Shown: positions 46,658 through 56,336, numbered from the stretch's first letter. The stretch is 64,000 nt of DNA from Thermomonas sp. HDW16 (GCF_011302915.1 NZ_CP049872.1:62001-126000); one strand, 5' to 3'. Notes: generated by a model from the sequence alone, not told the origin. Numbers and translations: made by a program.

Positions 46658-48034
46658 CTATTGAAGCTGTGCCTGCAACCACGCCCCACGCTGCGTGGCC
46701 GGTTGTGCCAACAGTTCCGCACGCAAGGCCGCGCGCTCCTCCGGCGGCGTGCTCTGCGCAAGCCGCGCACAGGCATCGATGTCTTCCGGCGCCGCGTCGC
46801 GCAGGAAGCGCAACAGGCGTTCGCGTTCCGCGGCATCGACGTAACCGAACAGCGCCGCGATGCGCGGCCAGTCGCGGCCCAAGCGCGGGCCCAGCCGCCA
46901 ACCGGCGCGCGCATCGGAGGTTTGCGCGGCGAAACGTTCGCGCAGGAGCCGTTGTTCCTCGCCCGAAAGCTGGCGGACGCGTTGGCCGATGCCGCGCAGC
47001 TGCACGCGCTCGCCCGCCTCCAACGCCTGCCATGCCTGCCAGTGCCCGCGTTGCACGCCGCGCATGCGCGGCGACAAGGCCTCCCACTGCCGCACGCGCT
47101 GCGCGATGGCGGCCGCTTCATCGGCGGCATCGCGCACGCGCGGTTGCTCGCTGGCGCTGGCGATCGGCAATGGCACGGCATCCGCCGCCGCGGGATCGGA
47201 TGCATTCGCCAGCCATGCCAGCAGGGCGAGCCGCTCGGCGTACCAGGCTTCCTGCGGCGCGGCCAGTTGCGCGCGGTCAGGGTGCAGGGCGATGTCGCCG
47301 GCATCGAAACGCGCCTTCGGCGCCGCCGCGGCCGGCAACGCCTCGCGCTTGATGCTGGCGAACCACTTCGAAATCGTTTCGCGTCCCGCCGGGTGGATGA
47401 AGAAGGCCGCGGAAAACGCCAGCACGCAGGCCAGCACGCCCAGCCACAGCCAGCGCGAGTCCTGCGATGGCAACGGTTCCGCCTTCGCTTTCGGCAACCG
47501 CCGGTCGCCGCGTGCGGATTCCGCCACCGGCCTTGCCAGCGGCGCCGGCGCAGGTGCGCGCTCGAGTTCGCGCTGTGCCGCCGCACGCCAGGCGCGCCAG
47601 ACATCGACATCCGGCTGGCCCAGTTCGTTGCGCGGCAGGCTGTCGCGGATCATCGCCTGGTAGGCCGGCACCGCCAATCCCAGCGATGCCGCGGCGGCCT
47701 CGTCGTCCAAGCCCGCGACCAGATGCAGCAGCACGCCCGCGCGTTGTGCGGGCGGCAGCCTGGCAACGCCGGGCAGCAGCGCAGACGCGTCCGGCATCGA
47801 CGCCTGGCGCAGCGAGGGCGTGGCCAACAGCAATCGCCAGTATTGCTGCGGCCATTGCGCCAGCGGCCACTGTCCGGCTTCCGCGGCGAACACCCGCGCG
47901 ACGGCGGCCAGCGCATGCTCGCCACGCCCAGGGTCGCCTGCCTGCACGGTGGCGAATAGCCGCGCACGCTTGTCCAGGCCGCGCAGGAACGCGGCAACGG
48001 CAGCCGGCGAGGGCGGGGCAGGGCTGGGGGTCAT
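46658..48034 (-). CDS. Sigma-like N-terminus fused to DUF3106 region
   Basis: A 458-residue single-pass membrane protein. Residues 1-150 are alanine-rich, with a region-4-like segment (LPPAQRAGVLLHLVAGLDDEAAAASLGLAVPAYQAMIRDSL) reminiscent of an ECF-sigma helix-turn-helix but without a clear region 2. One membrane helix lies at about 197-217 (WLWLGVLACVLAFSAAFFIHP). The C-terminal half has DUF3106-like features (RQWEALSPRMRGVQRGHWQAWQAL, RQLSGEEQRLLRERF). The start at 48034 is preferred. Whether the first domain binds RNA polymerase is unknown. Confidence 0.65.
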   Translation of the reverse strand: MTPSPAPPSPAAVAAFLRGLDKRARLFATVQAGDPGRGEHALAAVARVFAAEAGQWPLAQWPQQYWRLLLATPSLRQASMPDASALLPGVARLPPAQRAGVLLHLVAGLDDEAAAASLGLAVPAYQAMIRDSLPRNELGQPDVDVWRAWRAAAQRELERAPAPAPLARPVAESARGDRRLPKAKAEPLPSQDSRWLWLGVLACVLAFSAAFFIHPAGRETISKWFASIKREALPAAAAPKARFDAGDIALHPDRAQLAAPQEAWYAERLALLAWLANASDPAAADAVPLPIASASEQPRVRDAADEAAAIAQRVRQWEALSPRMRGVQRGHWQAWQALEAGERVQLRGIGQRVRQLSGEEQRLLRERFAAQTSDARAGWRLGPRLGRDWPRIAALFGYVDAAERERLLRFLRDAAPEDIDACARLAQSTPPEERAALRAELLAQPATQRGAWLQAQLQ

Positions 48035-48501
48035 TGCAGGCAGGGTTTCACACCGCAATCTTAGCCGCGCCAGCCGTTGGTGACCGACGAAACGAATGCT
48101 TGACAGCCCGCGTGCATGCGGCTCCGCCAGCGGTGATGCGGTCTGTGGGTAAAACGGTTGTGCACAGGCGTCATAAAAGCTTCACTGCCCAGTGTTCCAC
48201 GGTTTTTCGGGCAGGCATGACAATTGCGTTTCACGCACAAGTGCTTGTTTTGAAAGGATTTGGATGCAATGGCTGTTTTTTCGCCAATCCCGGCGCGACG
48301 CTTGTTGTACGGCCCTTGCGCACGCTGGCCCAAGCAGGATGCACAGACTTATCCACAGATGATGTGGATAAAGACATTTTCTTAATGATGTCGGGCAGTT
48401 ACGCGCCTTTCATCAGTAAAGCCTGAGTTGTGCCGCGCAAACCGGCCCACAACCCCATTCGCCACCGCCGCAGTCTGGCCAGCCTGCCCTAGACTGGCGG
48501 C
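48035..48501. other. Intergenic region with DnaA-box cluster, 467 bases
   Basis: No convincing gene is present, and the middle is visibly richer in A and T than its surroundings. Two perfect DnaA boxes face each other, TTATCCACA (48349-48357) and TGTGGATAA (48363-48371), five bases apart. Further box-like sequences are TGTGGGTAA (48144-48152) and TTGTGCACA (48158-48166), each one mismatch from the broad consensus. The region lies between the divergent DUF3106 gene and priA. It could be a DnaA-controlled promoter or a DnaA-titration site; a replication origin is not claimed. Confidence 0.6.
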
Positions 48502-50694
48502 ATGCAGGCCACCCGTCCGGTACTGCACGTGGCCCTGCCCGTGCCGTTGCCACGTCCTTTCGACTACTTCCCGCCACCCGGCATCGATCCCGCATCGGTG
48601 GCGGTCGGCCAGCGCATCCTGGTGCCGTTCGGCGCGCGCGAGCTGTGCGGCATCGTCACCGGCCATGGCGTGGCCGAGGCCGGCATCGAACCCAAATCCG
48701 TACTCGCCCTGCCCGATCCTGCGCCGCTGCTGCAGGGCGAACTGTTCGCTTCGCTGCAGTGGCTGTCCGGCTACCTGCATGCGCCGCTGGGCGAGGTGTT
48801 GGCCACCGCACTGCCCGCCGCCTTGCGGCGCGGCGAGCCGCTGCCGGACACCACCCAATACGGATGGCGATTGAGCGAGGCCGGCCGCACCGCATTGCCA
48901 TCGATGCGCGCAGGCAAACCGAAAGCGCTGGCGACGCTGTTCGAATCAGTTCGCGACGAGGAATGGCTGGATGACGAAGTCCCCGGCTGGCGTTCGGCCT
49001 TGCGCGGCTTGCGCGAACGCGGGCTGGTTGAGCGCATCGAAATGGGGACGGAGGGAATTAAGCCGCACTTAATTCCCTCCGTCCCCGTTTCCCTCAACTC
49101 CGAACAGCAGACCGCCGCCGAGACCATCCGCGCGGCAGATGGCTTCGCCGCGTTCCTGCTGGACGGCGTCACCGGCAGCGGCAAGACCGAGGTGTATCTG
49201 GACGCGATCACCGACTGCCTCGCGCGCGGCAAGCAGGCGCTGGTGCTGGTACCGGAGATCGGCCTCACCCCGCAGGCACTGGCGCGGTTCCGCGCGCGCC
49301 TCGGCGTGCCGATTCATGCGTTGCATTCCGGCCTCAACGACAACGAGCGCGCGCGCAGCTGGATGGCGGCAGCGCGCGGGCAGGCGCGGGTGATCGTGGG
49401 CACGCGCTCGGCGGTATTCGTGCCGCTGCCCGATGCCGGGCTGATCGTGGTCGACGAGGAACACGACGGCAGCTACAAGCAGTTCGACGGCATCCGCTAC
49501 CAGGCGCGCGATTTCGCCATCGTCCGCGCGCGCGCGCTGGGCGTGCCGATCGTGCTGGGCAGTGCCACGCCCTCGCTGGAATCGCTGCACAACGCGCAGT
49601 CCGGCCGCTACAACCATCTGCGCTTGCGCCATCGCGCCGGCAATGCGAAGCCGCCCGCCGTGCGCGTGGTCGATGTGCGCAAGCAGCCGTTGCAGGCCGG
49701 CTTGTCGAATACGGCACTGGATGCGATTCGCGCCGCTTTGCAAGCCGGTGGACAAGTGCTGGTGTTCAAGAATCGCCGCGGCTATGCGCCGGTACTGCTC
49801 TGTCACGACTGCGGCTGGAGCGCGCATTGCACGCGCTGTGGCACTCCGGACAAACCCAGCGCAATGACCGTGCATGCAGGTGGCCACCGCCTGCAATGCC
49901 ATCACTGCGGGCATCGCCGCGCGGTGCCGCTGGCCTGCCCGGATTGCGCCAGCCTGGGCCTGCAGCCGCAGGGTGCGGGTACCGAACGCATCGAGGAAGT
50001 GCTGAAGGAGCGCTTTCCCGACACGCCGGTACTGCGCATCGACCGCGGCAGTTCGCAACGCCGCGACGCCATCGAACACCACTTCGCCGAACTCGGCAGC
50101 CAGCCCGGAGTTTTGGTTGGCACGCAGATGCTGGCCAAGGGTCACGATCTACCGAACCTGACGCTGGTCGTCGTGGTCGGCGTCGACGAAGGCCTGTTCT
50201 CCGCCGACTTCCGCAGCGGCGAAAAGCTCGCCCAGCTGCTGATCCAGGTCGCCGGCCGCGCCGGCCGCGCCGACAAGCCGGGCACGGTGTTGGTGCAGAC
50301 GCATCACCCCGAACATCCGCTGCTGCTTACGCTGATCGGTGGCGGTTACCACGCGTTTGCCGATGGCGAAATCGCGCTGCGCGAAGCCGCTGCGTTTCCG
50401 CCGTTCGCGCATCTCGCCCTGCTGCGTGCGGAAGCGAAGCATGCCGATCCGCCGATGCAGTTCCTGCAGCGCGCGAAGGAACTATTGGGCGATGCCGGCA
50501 TCGAAATCGCCGGCCCCTTGCCCGCGCCGATGCCGCGCCGCGCCGGCTATCTACGCGCGCAGCTGATCCTGGCCTCGAACGAACGCCGCCGCCTGCATGC
50601 CGCGCTGGATGTAGTGATGCCGCAACTGCAAGCACTGCCCGAGGCACGCAAACTGCGCTGGTCGCTGGATGTCGATCCGGCGGAACTCTACTGA
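48502..50694 (+). CDS. priA: Primosomal replication protein N' (PriA helicase)
   Basis: Replication-restart helicase, 730 residues. The order is the N-terminal DNA-binding domain ([16 protein letters not shown]), a winged-helix-like segment, Walker [10 protein letters not shown] (about 222-230), DEEH (about 315), zinc ligands CHDCG...CTRC, CHHCG and CPDC, helicase motifs ([26 protein letters not shown]) and the C-terminal domain. A palindromic repeat is inserted in frame at about codons 180-197, in the linker before the helicase core, encoding [24 protein letters not shown] residues. The frame stays open. Start at 48502. Confidence 0.95.
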   Translation: MQATRPVLHVALPVPLPRPFDYFPPPGIDPASVAVGQRILVPFGARELCGIVTGHGVAEAGIEPKSVLALPDPAPLLQGELFASLQWLSGYLHAPLGEVLATALPAALRRGEPLPDTTQYGWRLSEAGRTALPSMRAGKPKALATLFESVRDEEWLDDEVPGWRSALRGLRERGLVERIEMGTEGIKPHLIPSVPVSLNSEQQTAAETIRAADGFAAFLLDGVTGSGKTEVYLDAITDCLARGKQALVLVPEIGLTPQALARFRARLGVPIHALHSGLNDNERARSWMAAARGQARVIVGTRSAVFVPLPDAGLIVVDEEHDGSYKQFDGIRYQARDFAIVRARALGVPIVLGSATPSLESLHNAQSGRYNHLRLRHRAGNAKPPAVRVVDVRKQPLQAGLSNTALDAIRAALQAGGQVLVFKNRRGYAPVLLCHDCGWSAHCTRCGTPDKPSAMTVHAGGHRLQCHHCGHRRAVPLACPDCASLGLQPQGAGTERIEEVLKERFPDTPVLRIDRGSSQRRDAIEHHFAELGSQPGVLVGTQMLAKGHDLPNLTLVVVVGVDEGLFSADFRSGEKLAQLLIQVAGRAGRADKPGTVLVQTHHPEHPLLLTLIGGGYHAFADGEIALREAAAFPPFAHLALLRAEAKHADPPMQFLQRAKELLGDAGIEIAGPLPAPMPRRAGYLRAQLILASNERRRLHAALDVVMPQLQALPEARKLRWSLDVDPAELY
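49039..49091 (+). repeat. REP-like palindromic element inside priA
   Basis: A perfect 19-bp inverted repeat (GGGGACGGAGGGAATTAAG at 49044-49062, CTTAATTCCCTCCGTCCCC at 49068-49086) encloses a CCGCA loop. Flanking GAAAT and GTTTC extend it to 24 bp with one G-U pair. Such GGGGACGGAGGG...TTAA palindromes are known as dispersed repeats near IS200-like REP-associated transposases. Insertion is in frame, between DNA-binding and helicase domains. Confidence 0.8.
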
Positions 50695-50728
50695 ACGACA
50701 ATCGCCGCAAGACAAGACGACGACACCG

Positions 50729-51670
50729 ATGAGCAACCAACTCGAACAACTGCGCCAACTCTCCACCGTGGTCGCCGACACCGGCGACATCGACGCCATC
50801 GCCCGCTTCCGGCCGATGGATGCCACCACCAATCCTTCGTTGTTGCTCAAGGCCGCCGCGCTGCCGGCGTATGCGCCCTTGCTGGATGCCGCCATCGCGC
50901 AGGCCGCAGGCGATGACCGCGTGGGCGATGCCTGCGATCGCCTGGCGGTCGCCATCGGCGGCGAAATCCTCAAGCTGATCCCCGGCCGCGTCTCCACCGA
51001 AGTCGATGCGCGCTTGAGCTTCGACACCGAAGCCACCATCGCCAAGGCGCACCGGCTGGTACAGCTGTATGCGGATGCCGGCATCGGCACCGACCGCCTG
51101 CTGATCAAGATCGCATCGACGTGGGAAGGCATCCGCGCCGCCGAACGGCTGGAGCGCGACGGCATCCACTGCAACCTGACCTTGCTGTTCTCGTTCGCGC
51201 AAGCCGCCGCCTGCGCCGAAGCCGGCGTCTTCCTGATCTCGCCCTTCGTCGGCCGCATCCTCGATTGGCATCTTGCGCATGGCATGCAACCACCGACCGC
51301 GCCGCAGGACGATCCCGGCGTGCAGTCGGTCGCGCGCATCTGGCAGCACTACAAGCGCCACGGCTACGCCACCGTGGTGATGGGCGCGAGCTTCCGCAAT
51401 ACCGGCGAAGTGCTGGCGCTTGCCGGTTGCGACCGACTGACGATTTCACCGGAACTGCTGGCCGCGCTGGAACAGTCCGATGCCACGGTCGCACGCGCAT
51501 TGGTCGATACCGGCGAACGCGCCGCGCCGCCAACGTCGCTAGATGAAGCGAGCTTCCGCTGGCAGCACAACGAAGACGCGATGGCGACCGAAAAACTCGC
51601 CGAAGGCATCCGCAAATTCGCCGCCGACCAGCGCACGCTGGAAGCGCTGGTGGCAAAACGGATGGGTTGA
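50729..51670 (+). CDS. tal: Transaldolase
   Basis: Pentose-phosphate pathway enzyme that moves a dihydroxyacetone unit between sedoheptulose 7-phosphate and glyceraldehyde 3-phosphate. It has 313 residues. The Schiff-base lysine is Lys127 ([13 protein letters not shown]), and DATTNPSLL and [10 protein letters not shown] are intact. The start at 50729 is chosen by comparison with the family. It follows priA after 34 bases and precedes the NADH dehydrogenase gene by three bases. Confidence 0.95.
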   Translation: MSNQLEQLRQLSTVVADTGDIDAIARFRPMDATTNPSLLLKAAALPAYAPLLDAAIAQAAGDDRVGDACDRLAVAIGGEILKLIPGRVSTEVDARLSFDTEATIAKAHRLVQLYADAGIGTDRLLIKIASTWEGIRAAERLERDGIHCNLTLLFSFAQAAACAEAGVFLISPFVGRILDWHLAHGMQPPTAPQDDPGVQSVARIWQHYKRHGYATVVMGASFRNTGEVLALAGCDRLTISPELLAALEQSDATVARALVDTGERAAPPTSLDEASFRWQHNEDAMATEKLAEGIRKFAADQRTLEALVAKRMG

Positions 51671-51673
51671 GCG

Positions 51674-52938
51674 ATGGCGATGCCGCATGTGGTGATCATC
51701 GGTGGCGGTTTCGCCGGGTTGTGGGCCACGCGCGCACTGGCATCGGCGAAGGTGCGGATCACCCTGGTCGATCGCGGCAACCACCATCTGTTCCAGCCGC
51801 TGCTGTATCAGGTCGCCACCGCCGGCCTGTCCGCGCCCGACATCGCCGCGCCGCTGCGGCAATCCTGCGCAAGCAGGACAACGTCGAAGTGCGGATGGCG
51901 ACGGTGACCGGCATCGCTGCGAACGCGAAACGAATCACGCTAGACGATGGCAGCACGCTCGATTTCGACTATCTCCTGCTCGCCAGCGGCGCCACCCATG
52001 CCTACTTCGGCAACGATGCGTGGGCCGAACACGCACCCGGCCTGAAGACGCTGGATGACGCGCTGGATCTACGACGCAAGCTCCTGCTCGCCTTCGAACG
52101 CGCCGAAGCCGCCAGCGATCCTGCAGAACGCGAGGCATGGCTGCACTTCGCCATCGTCGGCGGCGGCCCGACCGGCGTTGAACTCGCCGGCACCCTGGCC
52201 GAAATCGCGCGGCACACACTGAAGGATGAATTCCGCAACATCGATCCATCGAAAGCGCGCGTACGCCTGATCGAAGCCGGCCCGCGCGTGCTGGCCGCCT
52301 TCCCCGAAGACCTCTCGGCCAAGGCGAAACAGCAGCTGAAAAAACTTGGTGTCGAAGTTTCGCTCGGCATGCCGGTGAAAGAGATCAACGCAGACGGCTA
52401 CATGCTGGGCGATACCTTCGTTCCCGCGAAGACCGTGGTCTGGGCCGCAGGCGTGGCGGCATCACCCTTGGGCGCGCTGCTGGGCGTGCCGCTGGATCGC
52501 GCCGGCCGCGTACGGGTGGAAACCGACCTCAGCATTCCGGGCCATCCTGACATTTTCGTTGCCGGCGACCTGGCCGCGCTGATGCAAGCCGACGGCAAGC
52601 CCGTGCCCGGCGTTGCACCGGCCGCCAAGCAGATGGGCCGCGTGGTCGCACACAACATCCGCGCGCGATTGGCAGGCAAACCAACGGAACAGTTCGCATA
52701 CAAGGACTACGGCAACCTGGCCACCATCGGCCGCATGGCCGCAGTGGTCGATCTTGGGCGATTGAAGTTCTCCGGCATGCTGGCCTGGTGGTTCTGGCTG
52801 GTGATGCACGTGTTCTTCCTGATCGGCTTCCGCAACCGGCTGGTGGTGCTGCTCAACTGGACGTGGGCGTATTGGAGCTACCAGCGCGCGGCGCGGATCA
52901 TCCTGGGCAAGGCGGGGCGCAACGGCCACGGCGGATAA
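51674..52938 (+). pseudogene. ndh: Type II NADH dehydrogenase, one frameshift
   Basis: Peripheral membrane flavoprotein that oxidises NADH and passes electrons to quinone without pumping protons. The N-terminus MAMPHVVIIGGGFAGLWATR binds FAD; NHHLFQPLLYQVATAGLS is typical. After position about 51858 the conserved sequence continues one frame over (ILRKQDNVEVRMATVTGI) with the second nucleotide fold FAIVGGGPTGVELAGTL, GHPDIFVAGDLA and a C-terminal amphipathic membrane segment. One extra G at 51857-51860 would restore APLRAILRKQ. All domains are intact, so a sequence error is likely. Confidence 0.88.
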
Positions 52939-52958
52939 GGCAGGGATTTCCGGCCGGC

Positions 52959-53006
52959 TTGACGATATAGGTCAATTGTCCTAATTTTACTAGGACGATT
53001 GACCTA
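52959..53006 (+). promoter_or_regulatory. nemA promoter with paired TetR-type operators
   Basis: A good sigma-70 promoter, TTGACG (52959-52964), 17 bases, TAATTT (52982-52987), is overlaid by two near-palindromic 16-mers, TAGGTCAATTGTCCTA (52968-52983) and TAGGACGATTGACCTA (52991-53006). These are also inverted copies of each other, 7 bases apart and differing in one position. Position and symmetry fit repression by the downstream TetR-family protein. Confidence 0.8.
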
Positions 53007-53028
53007 ATAATTGCCGGAGCCGCCGACG

Positions 53029-54120
53029 ATGACCGCATTGTTCTCCCCGCTTTCACTGGGCGATCTGACCCTGTCCAACCGCATCGTGATGGCGCCGATG
53101 ACCCGCAACCGCGCCGACGAGCATGGCGTGCCCACTCCGATGATGGCGACGCACTACGGGCAGCGCGGCGACGCCGGCCTGATCGTCTCCGAGTCCTCGC
53201 CGGTCTCCGCGCAGGGCGTGGGGTATCCGCACACGCCCGGCCTGTTCGATGCCGCGCAGGCGTCGGCATGGCGTGCCGTGACCGATGCCGTACATGCGCG
53301 TGGCGGACGCACCTTCGCCCAGCTGCAGCATTGCGGACGGATTTCGCATCCCAGCCTGCAACGCGATGGCGCCCTCCCGGTCGCACCATCGCCGATCCGG
53401 CCGCGCGGACAAGCGGTTACCGCCAGCGGCATGCAGGACTTCGTAACGCCATGTGCGCTGCGCGTCGAGGAAATTCCCGGCGTCATCGACCAGTTCAAGC
53501 AGGCTGCGCGCCACGCACAAGCGGCAGGTTTCGACGGCGTCGAGATCCATGGCGCCAACGGTTACCTGATCGACCAGTTCCTGCGCGACGGCAGCAACCA
53601 GCGCATCGATGCCTACGGCGGCACGCCCGCGCGTCGGCTGACGCTGCTGATGGAGATCATCGAAGCCGTGGCCGAGGTATGGCCGCGCCAACGCATCGGC
53701 GTGCGGCTCAGCCCGGAGAACCGCTTCAACGACATGTCGGACAGCGATCCCGCCACCCATTTCGCGTTCCATGTCGGCGAACTGAGCCGCGCAGGGCTGG
53801 CCTACCTGCACGTGCTGGAAGGCGACATGTCGAACGACGCCAACGCACTGGATTACCGCGCGCTTCGCCGTTGCTTCGATGGCGCCTACATCGCCAACAA
53901 CGGCTACGACCGAACGCGGGCGCAGCAAGCCCTGCGCAATGGCGATGCCGACCTGGTGGCCTTCGGCACCGCCTTCCTGGCCAACCCGGACCTGGTCACG
54001 CGGCTGCGCCACGGCTGGCCGTTGAACGCAGCCGACCCGAGCACTTTCTACGGCGGCGATGAGCGCGGTTACATCGACTACCCTGCCTACGACATGTCCG
54101 CCGAAACCGCCTCCCCATGA
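53029..54120 (+). CDS. NADH:flavin oxidoreductase / ene-reductase (NemA-like)
   Basis: FMN-containing old-yellow-enzyme family reductase of 363 residues, acting on activated alkenes, quinones and nitro compounds. Motifs are IVMAPMTRNRAD, FAQLQHCGRISHP, VEIHGANGYLIDQFLRDGSN (substrate-binding His/Asn pair) and NGYDRTRAQQAL near the phosphate site. The start at 53029 follows the promoter/operator by about 40 bases. Its last four bases (ATGA) start the TetR gene, so enzyme and regulator are co-translated, as in nemRA-type loci but in the order nemA-nemR. Confidence 0.9.
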   Translation: MTALFSPLSLGDLTLSNRIVMAPMTRNRADEHGVPTPMMATHYGQRGDAGLIVSESSPVSAQGVGYPHTPGLFDAAQASAWRAVTDAVHARGGRTFAQLQHCGRISHPSLQRDGALPVAPSPIRPRGQAVTASGMQDFVTPCALRVEEIPGVIDQFKQAARHAQAAGFDGVEIHGANGYLIDQFLRDGSNQRIDAYGGTPARRLTLLMEIIEAVAEVWPRQRIGVRLSPENRFNDMSDSDPATHFAFHVGELSRAGLAYLHVLEGDMSNDANALDYRALRRCFDGAYIANNGYDRTRAQQALRNGDADLVAFGTAFLANPDLVTRLRHGWPLNAADPSTFYGGDERGYIDYPAYDMSAETASP

Positions 54121-54740
54121 GCAAGGCCACCACCACCGCCAGCACCCGCGAACGCATCGTCCAGGCCGCCGACGACCTGTTCTATCGGCGCGGGTTCGAG
54201 AAGACCTCGTTCGCCGACATCGCGGCGGATGTCGCACTCGCGCGCGGCAATTTCTACTACCACTTCAAGAGCAAGGACGAGATCCTGGGCGCGGTGATCG
54301 CGCTGCGCGCTGCGCGCACCCAGGCGATGCTCGACGGCTGGACGCGCGGCGCAAACACGCCCGTCGATCGGCTGCGCTGCTTCGCCGACATGCTGATCCG
54401 CAACCGTAAGGACATCCAGCGCTACGGCTGCCCGGTCGGCACCCTGTGCGCCGAGTTGGCCAAGCTGGAACACGCCGCCAGCGGCGATGCGGGCATGATC
54501 TTCGGCCAGTTCCGCGGCTGGCTACGCATGCAGCTCGAGGCACTGGGCCGCAAGGACGATGCCGACATGCTTGCGATGCACCTGTTGTCGCGCAGCCAAG
54601 GCATCGCCGCACTGGCCAACGCCTTCCACGACGAAGCCTTCATCCGCCGCGAAGTCGCGCTGATCGATGCGTGGTTGCAGTCGTTGCAACCGATGCCCGA
54701 AAAGCATCCGGCGCGACGCACCAAAAACAACGCTCGATAG
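54117..54740 (+). CDS. TetR family regulator (NemR-like)
   Basis: A 207-residue repressor. The N-terminal TetR helix-turn-helix spans about 12-55 (ERIVQAADDLFYRRGFEKTSFADIAADVALARGNFYYHF). Cys88, Cys105 and Cys111 (RYGCPVGTLCAEL) line up in placing with the redox cysteines of E. coli NemR, whose Cys106 senses electrophiles and hypochlorite. It is translationally coupled to the ene-reductase gene and probably binds the paired operators upstream of it, giving electrophile-induced expression (inference). Confidence 0.88.
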   Translation: MSKATTTASTRERIVQAADDLFYRRGFEKTSFADIAADVALARGNFYYHFKSKDEILGAVIALRAARTQAMLDGWTRGANTPVDRLRCFADMLIRNRKDIQRYGCPVGTLCAELAKLEHAASGDAGMIFGQFRGWLRMQLEALGRKDDADMLAMHLLSRSQGIAALANAFHDEAFIRREVALIDAWLQSLQPMPEKHPARRTKNNAR

Positions 54741-54751
54741 GGGACGACGCC

Positions 54752-55066
54752 ATGCACATCATCTTCCTCCGCTTCGGCTCGAACCGTGCGCAGGCCAGCG
54801 AACATGCCGCCGCGCATCTGCAATGGATCCAGCAAGGCATCAGCAGCGGCGTGTTCCTGCTCGCAGGATCGTTGGATCAGGCGCAGGGCGGCGTGGTACT
54901 GGCAACCGGCATCGACCGCGCAGAGATCGAACGCGTTGTGGCCGAAGATCCGTTCGTAGCCCACGGCATCGTCGATGCGGAAATCCGCTCGATCACGCCC
55001 GCGCGCATGGCGGAAGGCATGGCCGCGCTGTTGCGTGATGTCGACGAATCAGCTGCGGCTGGCTAG
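54752..55066 (+). CDS. YciI family protein
   Basis: A 104-residue cytoplasmic protein of the YCII ferredoxin-like fold, starting MHIIFLRFGSNRAQASEHAAAHLQWIQ. It ends ...VDESAAAG. It follows the NemR-like gene after 11 bases and is probably in the same operon. The conserved HLQWI and DPFVAHGIVDAEI blocks fit the family. The family is linked to small-molecule turnover; the substrate is unknown. Confidence 0.82.
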   Translation: MHIIFLRFGSNRAQASEHAAAHLQWIQQGISSGVFLLAGSLDQAQGGVVLATGIDRAEIERVVAEDPFVAHGIVDAEIRSITPARMAEGMAALLRDVDESAAAG

Positions 55067-55803
55067 CTTTTTCGCTTGTCCCGCACCTTCACCACCTGTC
55101 CTTGACGCTTGGTCTCGAACAGGCCAACCGCCTCGATCAAACTCACCAGCTTGGCGTAGCCGTAGTTGCGCGGATCGAACGAAGCCTGGTTGCGCACCTG
55201 CTTGCCCACGGCGGCGAGATTCACCCAGCCGTCTTCATCGTCGTCGTCCGCTTCGGACTCGATCGCGCTGCGCAGCATGTTCACAAGCCGCGTATCGCCG
55301 CGCAGTTTCTTGCCGTCCACCGGCTGCACCGCCGGCTGTTCCGTCGTGCTGGCGTCGCGTGCGGCGGCACCGAGCGCTTCCAGGTAGATGAACTGCGAAC
55401 AGGCGGCGACGAAGGGCTCCGGCGTTTTCGCTTCGCCGAAACCGTACACGCGCAGGCCCGCACTGCGGATGCGCATCACCAGCGGGGTGAAGTCGGCATC
55501 GCTGGAGACCAGTGCGAACGCCTGCATCCGCCCGGAAGCCAGCAGGTCCATGGCGTCGATCACCATCGCGATATCGGAGGCGTTCTTGCCCTTGCTGTAG
55601 TCGTACAGCTGCACCGGCTGGATGGCGTAGGGATGCAGCGCCTTTTCCCAGCCCTTGAGGCCGGCCTTGGTCCAGTTGCCATAGGCGCGGCGCACGTGCG
55701 CCGCTCCATGGCGGGCGACCTCCGCGAGGATCGCTTCGATCTTCGCGGCAGGTGCGTTATCGGCATCGATCAGCAGGGCGATGCTGTTGTCTGCGTCGGC
55801 CAT
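55063..55803 (-). CDS. NYN domain protein with C-terminal OST-HTH/LOTUS domain
   Basis: A 246-residue protein with an N-terminal NYN (PIN-like) RNase domain. The acidic residues are seen in ALLIDADNAP, SDIAMVIDAMD and VSSDADFTPLV, the putative metal-dependent nuclease site. The C-terminal about 70 residues (GDTRLVNMLRSAIE...GWVNLAAVGKQVRN..NYGYAKLVSLIEAVGLFE) are OST-HTH/LOTUS-like, an RNA-binding fold. The start at 55803 is chosen because ALLIDADN follows a short leader. It is convergent with the YciI gene (4-base overlap). Function unproven. Confidence 0.87.
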   Translation of the reverse strand: MADADNSIALLIDADNAPAAKIEAILAEVARHGAAHVRRAYGNWTKAGLKGWEKALHPYAIQPVQLYDYSKGKNASDIAMVIDAMDLLASGRMQAFALVSSDADFTPLVMRIRSAGLRVYGFGEAKTPEPFVAACSQFIYLEALGAAARDASTTEQPAVQPVDGKKLRGDTRLVNMLRSAIESEADDDDEDGWVNLAAVGKQVRNQASFDPRNYGYAKLVSLIEAVGLFETKRQGQVVKVRDKRKS

Positions 55804-55868
55804 GGCACGCTCCGGTGGTGGTCGATGCAGCATAGCCGATGCCCATGACCGGTCATCGTTGGTGATGG

Positions 55869-56336
55869 CTAGGCACGCTCGATACGACAGGCATAGCAGC
55901 CACGACGTGCGTTGTGTGCGTGCAGGAACGCGACCTTCGGGTCGGCGAAGAAACGTTCGATCAACGATTCGAGTTCAGCACCTTCGGCAACCTCGGCATC
56001 GCGCATCCAGCCTTCGGTGTCGTAGGCGCGCACCGACAGCAGGCGGCTGTGTTGTTGTTCGGGGATCGCGTTGCGCAGCTCGCCCGTTGCCGTCGCCGAT
56101 TCGCGGACGAAGATCGGGCCATCGCCGCGATACGGCGAATCGGCATCGAGATGACGCCAGTTGAGCAGCAGCAAGGTTTCGCCGGGTTCGGCATCTTCCA
56201 GCGTGATCCGGCAGGGGTAGCCGGGCTTGGCATCTGCCGTCATGCGCGTGATGCCACGCGCACGCAATTCGGTTTCGTCCAACCCGAACAACGACTGGAA
56301 CGGTGCAAGCGGCAAGCCGCTGACGATGTAATCCAT
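55869..56336 (-). CDS. DUF1203 family protein
   Basis: A 155-residue cytoplasmic protein of unknown function. The hallmark N-terminus MDYIVSGLPLAPFQSLFGLD and the motifs PGYPCRITLEDAEPGE, RHLDADSPYRGDGPIFVRE and LHAHNARRGCYACRIERA match DUF1203. The start at 56336 is the only Met consistent with this. It is a single gene with no obvious partner. Confidence 0.85.
   Translation of the reverse strand: MDYIVSGLPLAPFQSLFGLDETELRARGITRMTADAKPGYPCRITLEDAEPGETLLLLNWRHLDADSPYRGDGPIFVRESATATGELRNAIPEQQHSRLLSVRAYDTEGWMRDAEVAEGAELESLIERFFADPKVAFLHAHNARRGCYACRIERA

Noticed and set aside
48061-48333. A 90-codon minus-strand open frame in the gap before priA
   Set aside because: No ribosome site, no known motif, and it covers part of the DnaA-box region.
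48035-48501. Calling the DnaA-box gap the chromosomal origin
   Set aside because: No dnaA, dnaN, rnpA or rpmH nearby and no strand-skew analysis possible here; only a DnaA-box cluster is claimed.
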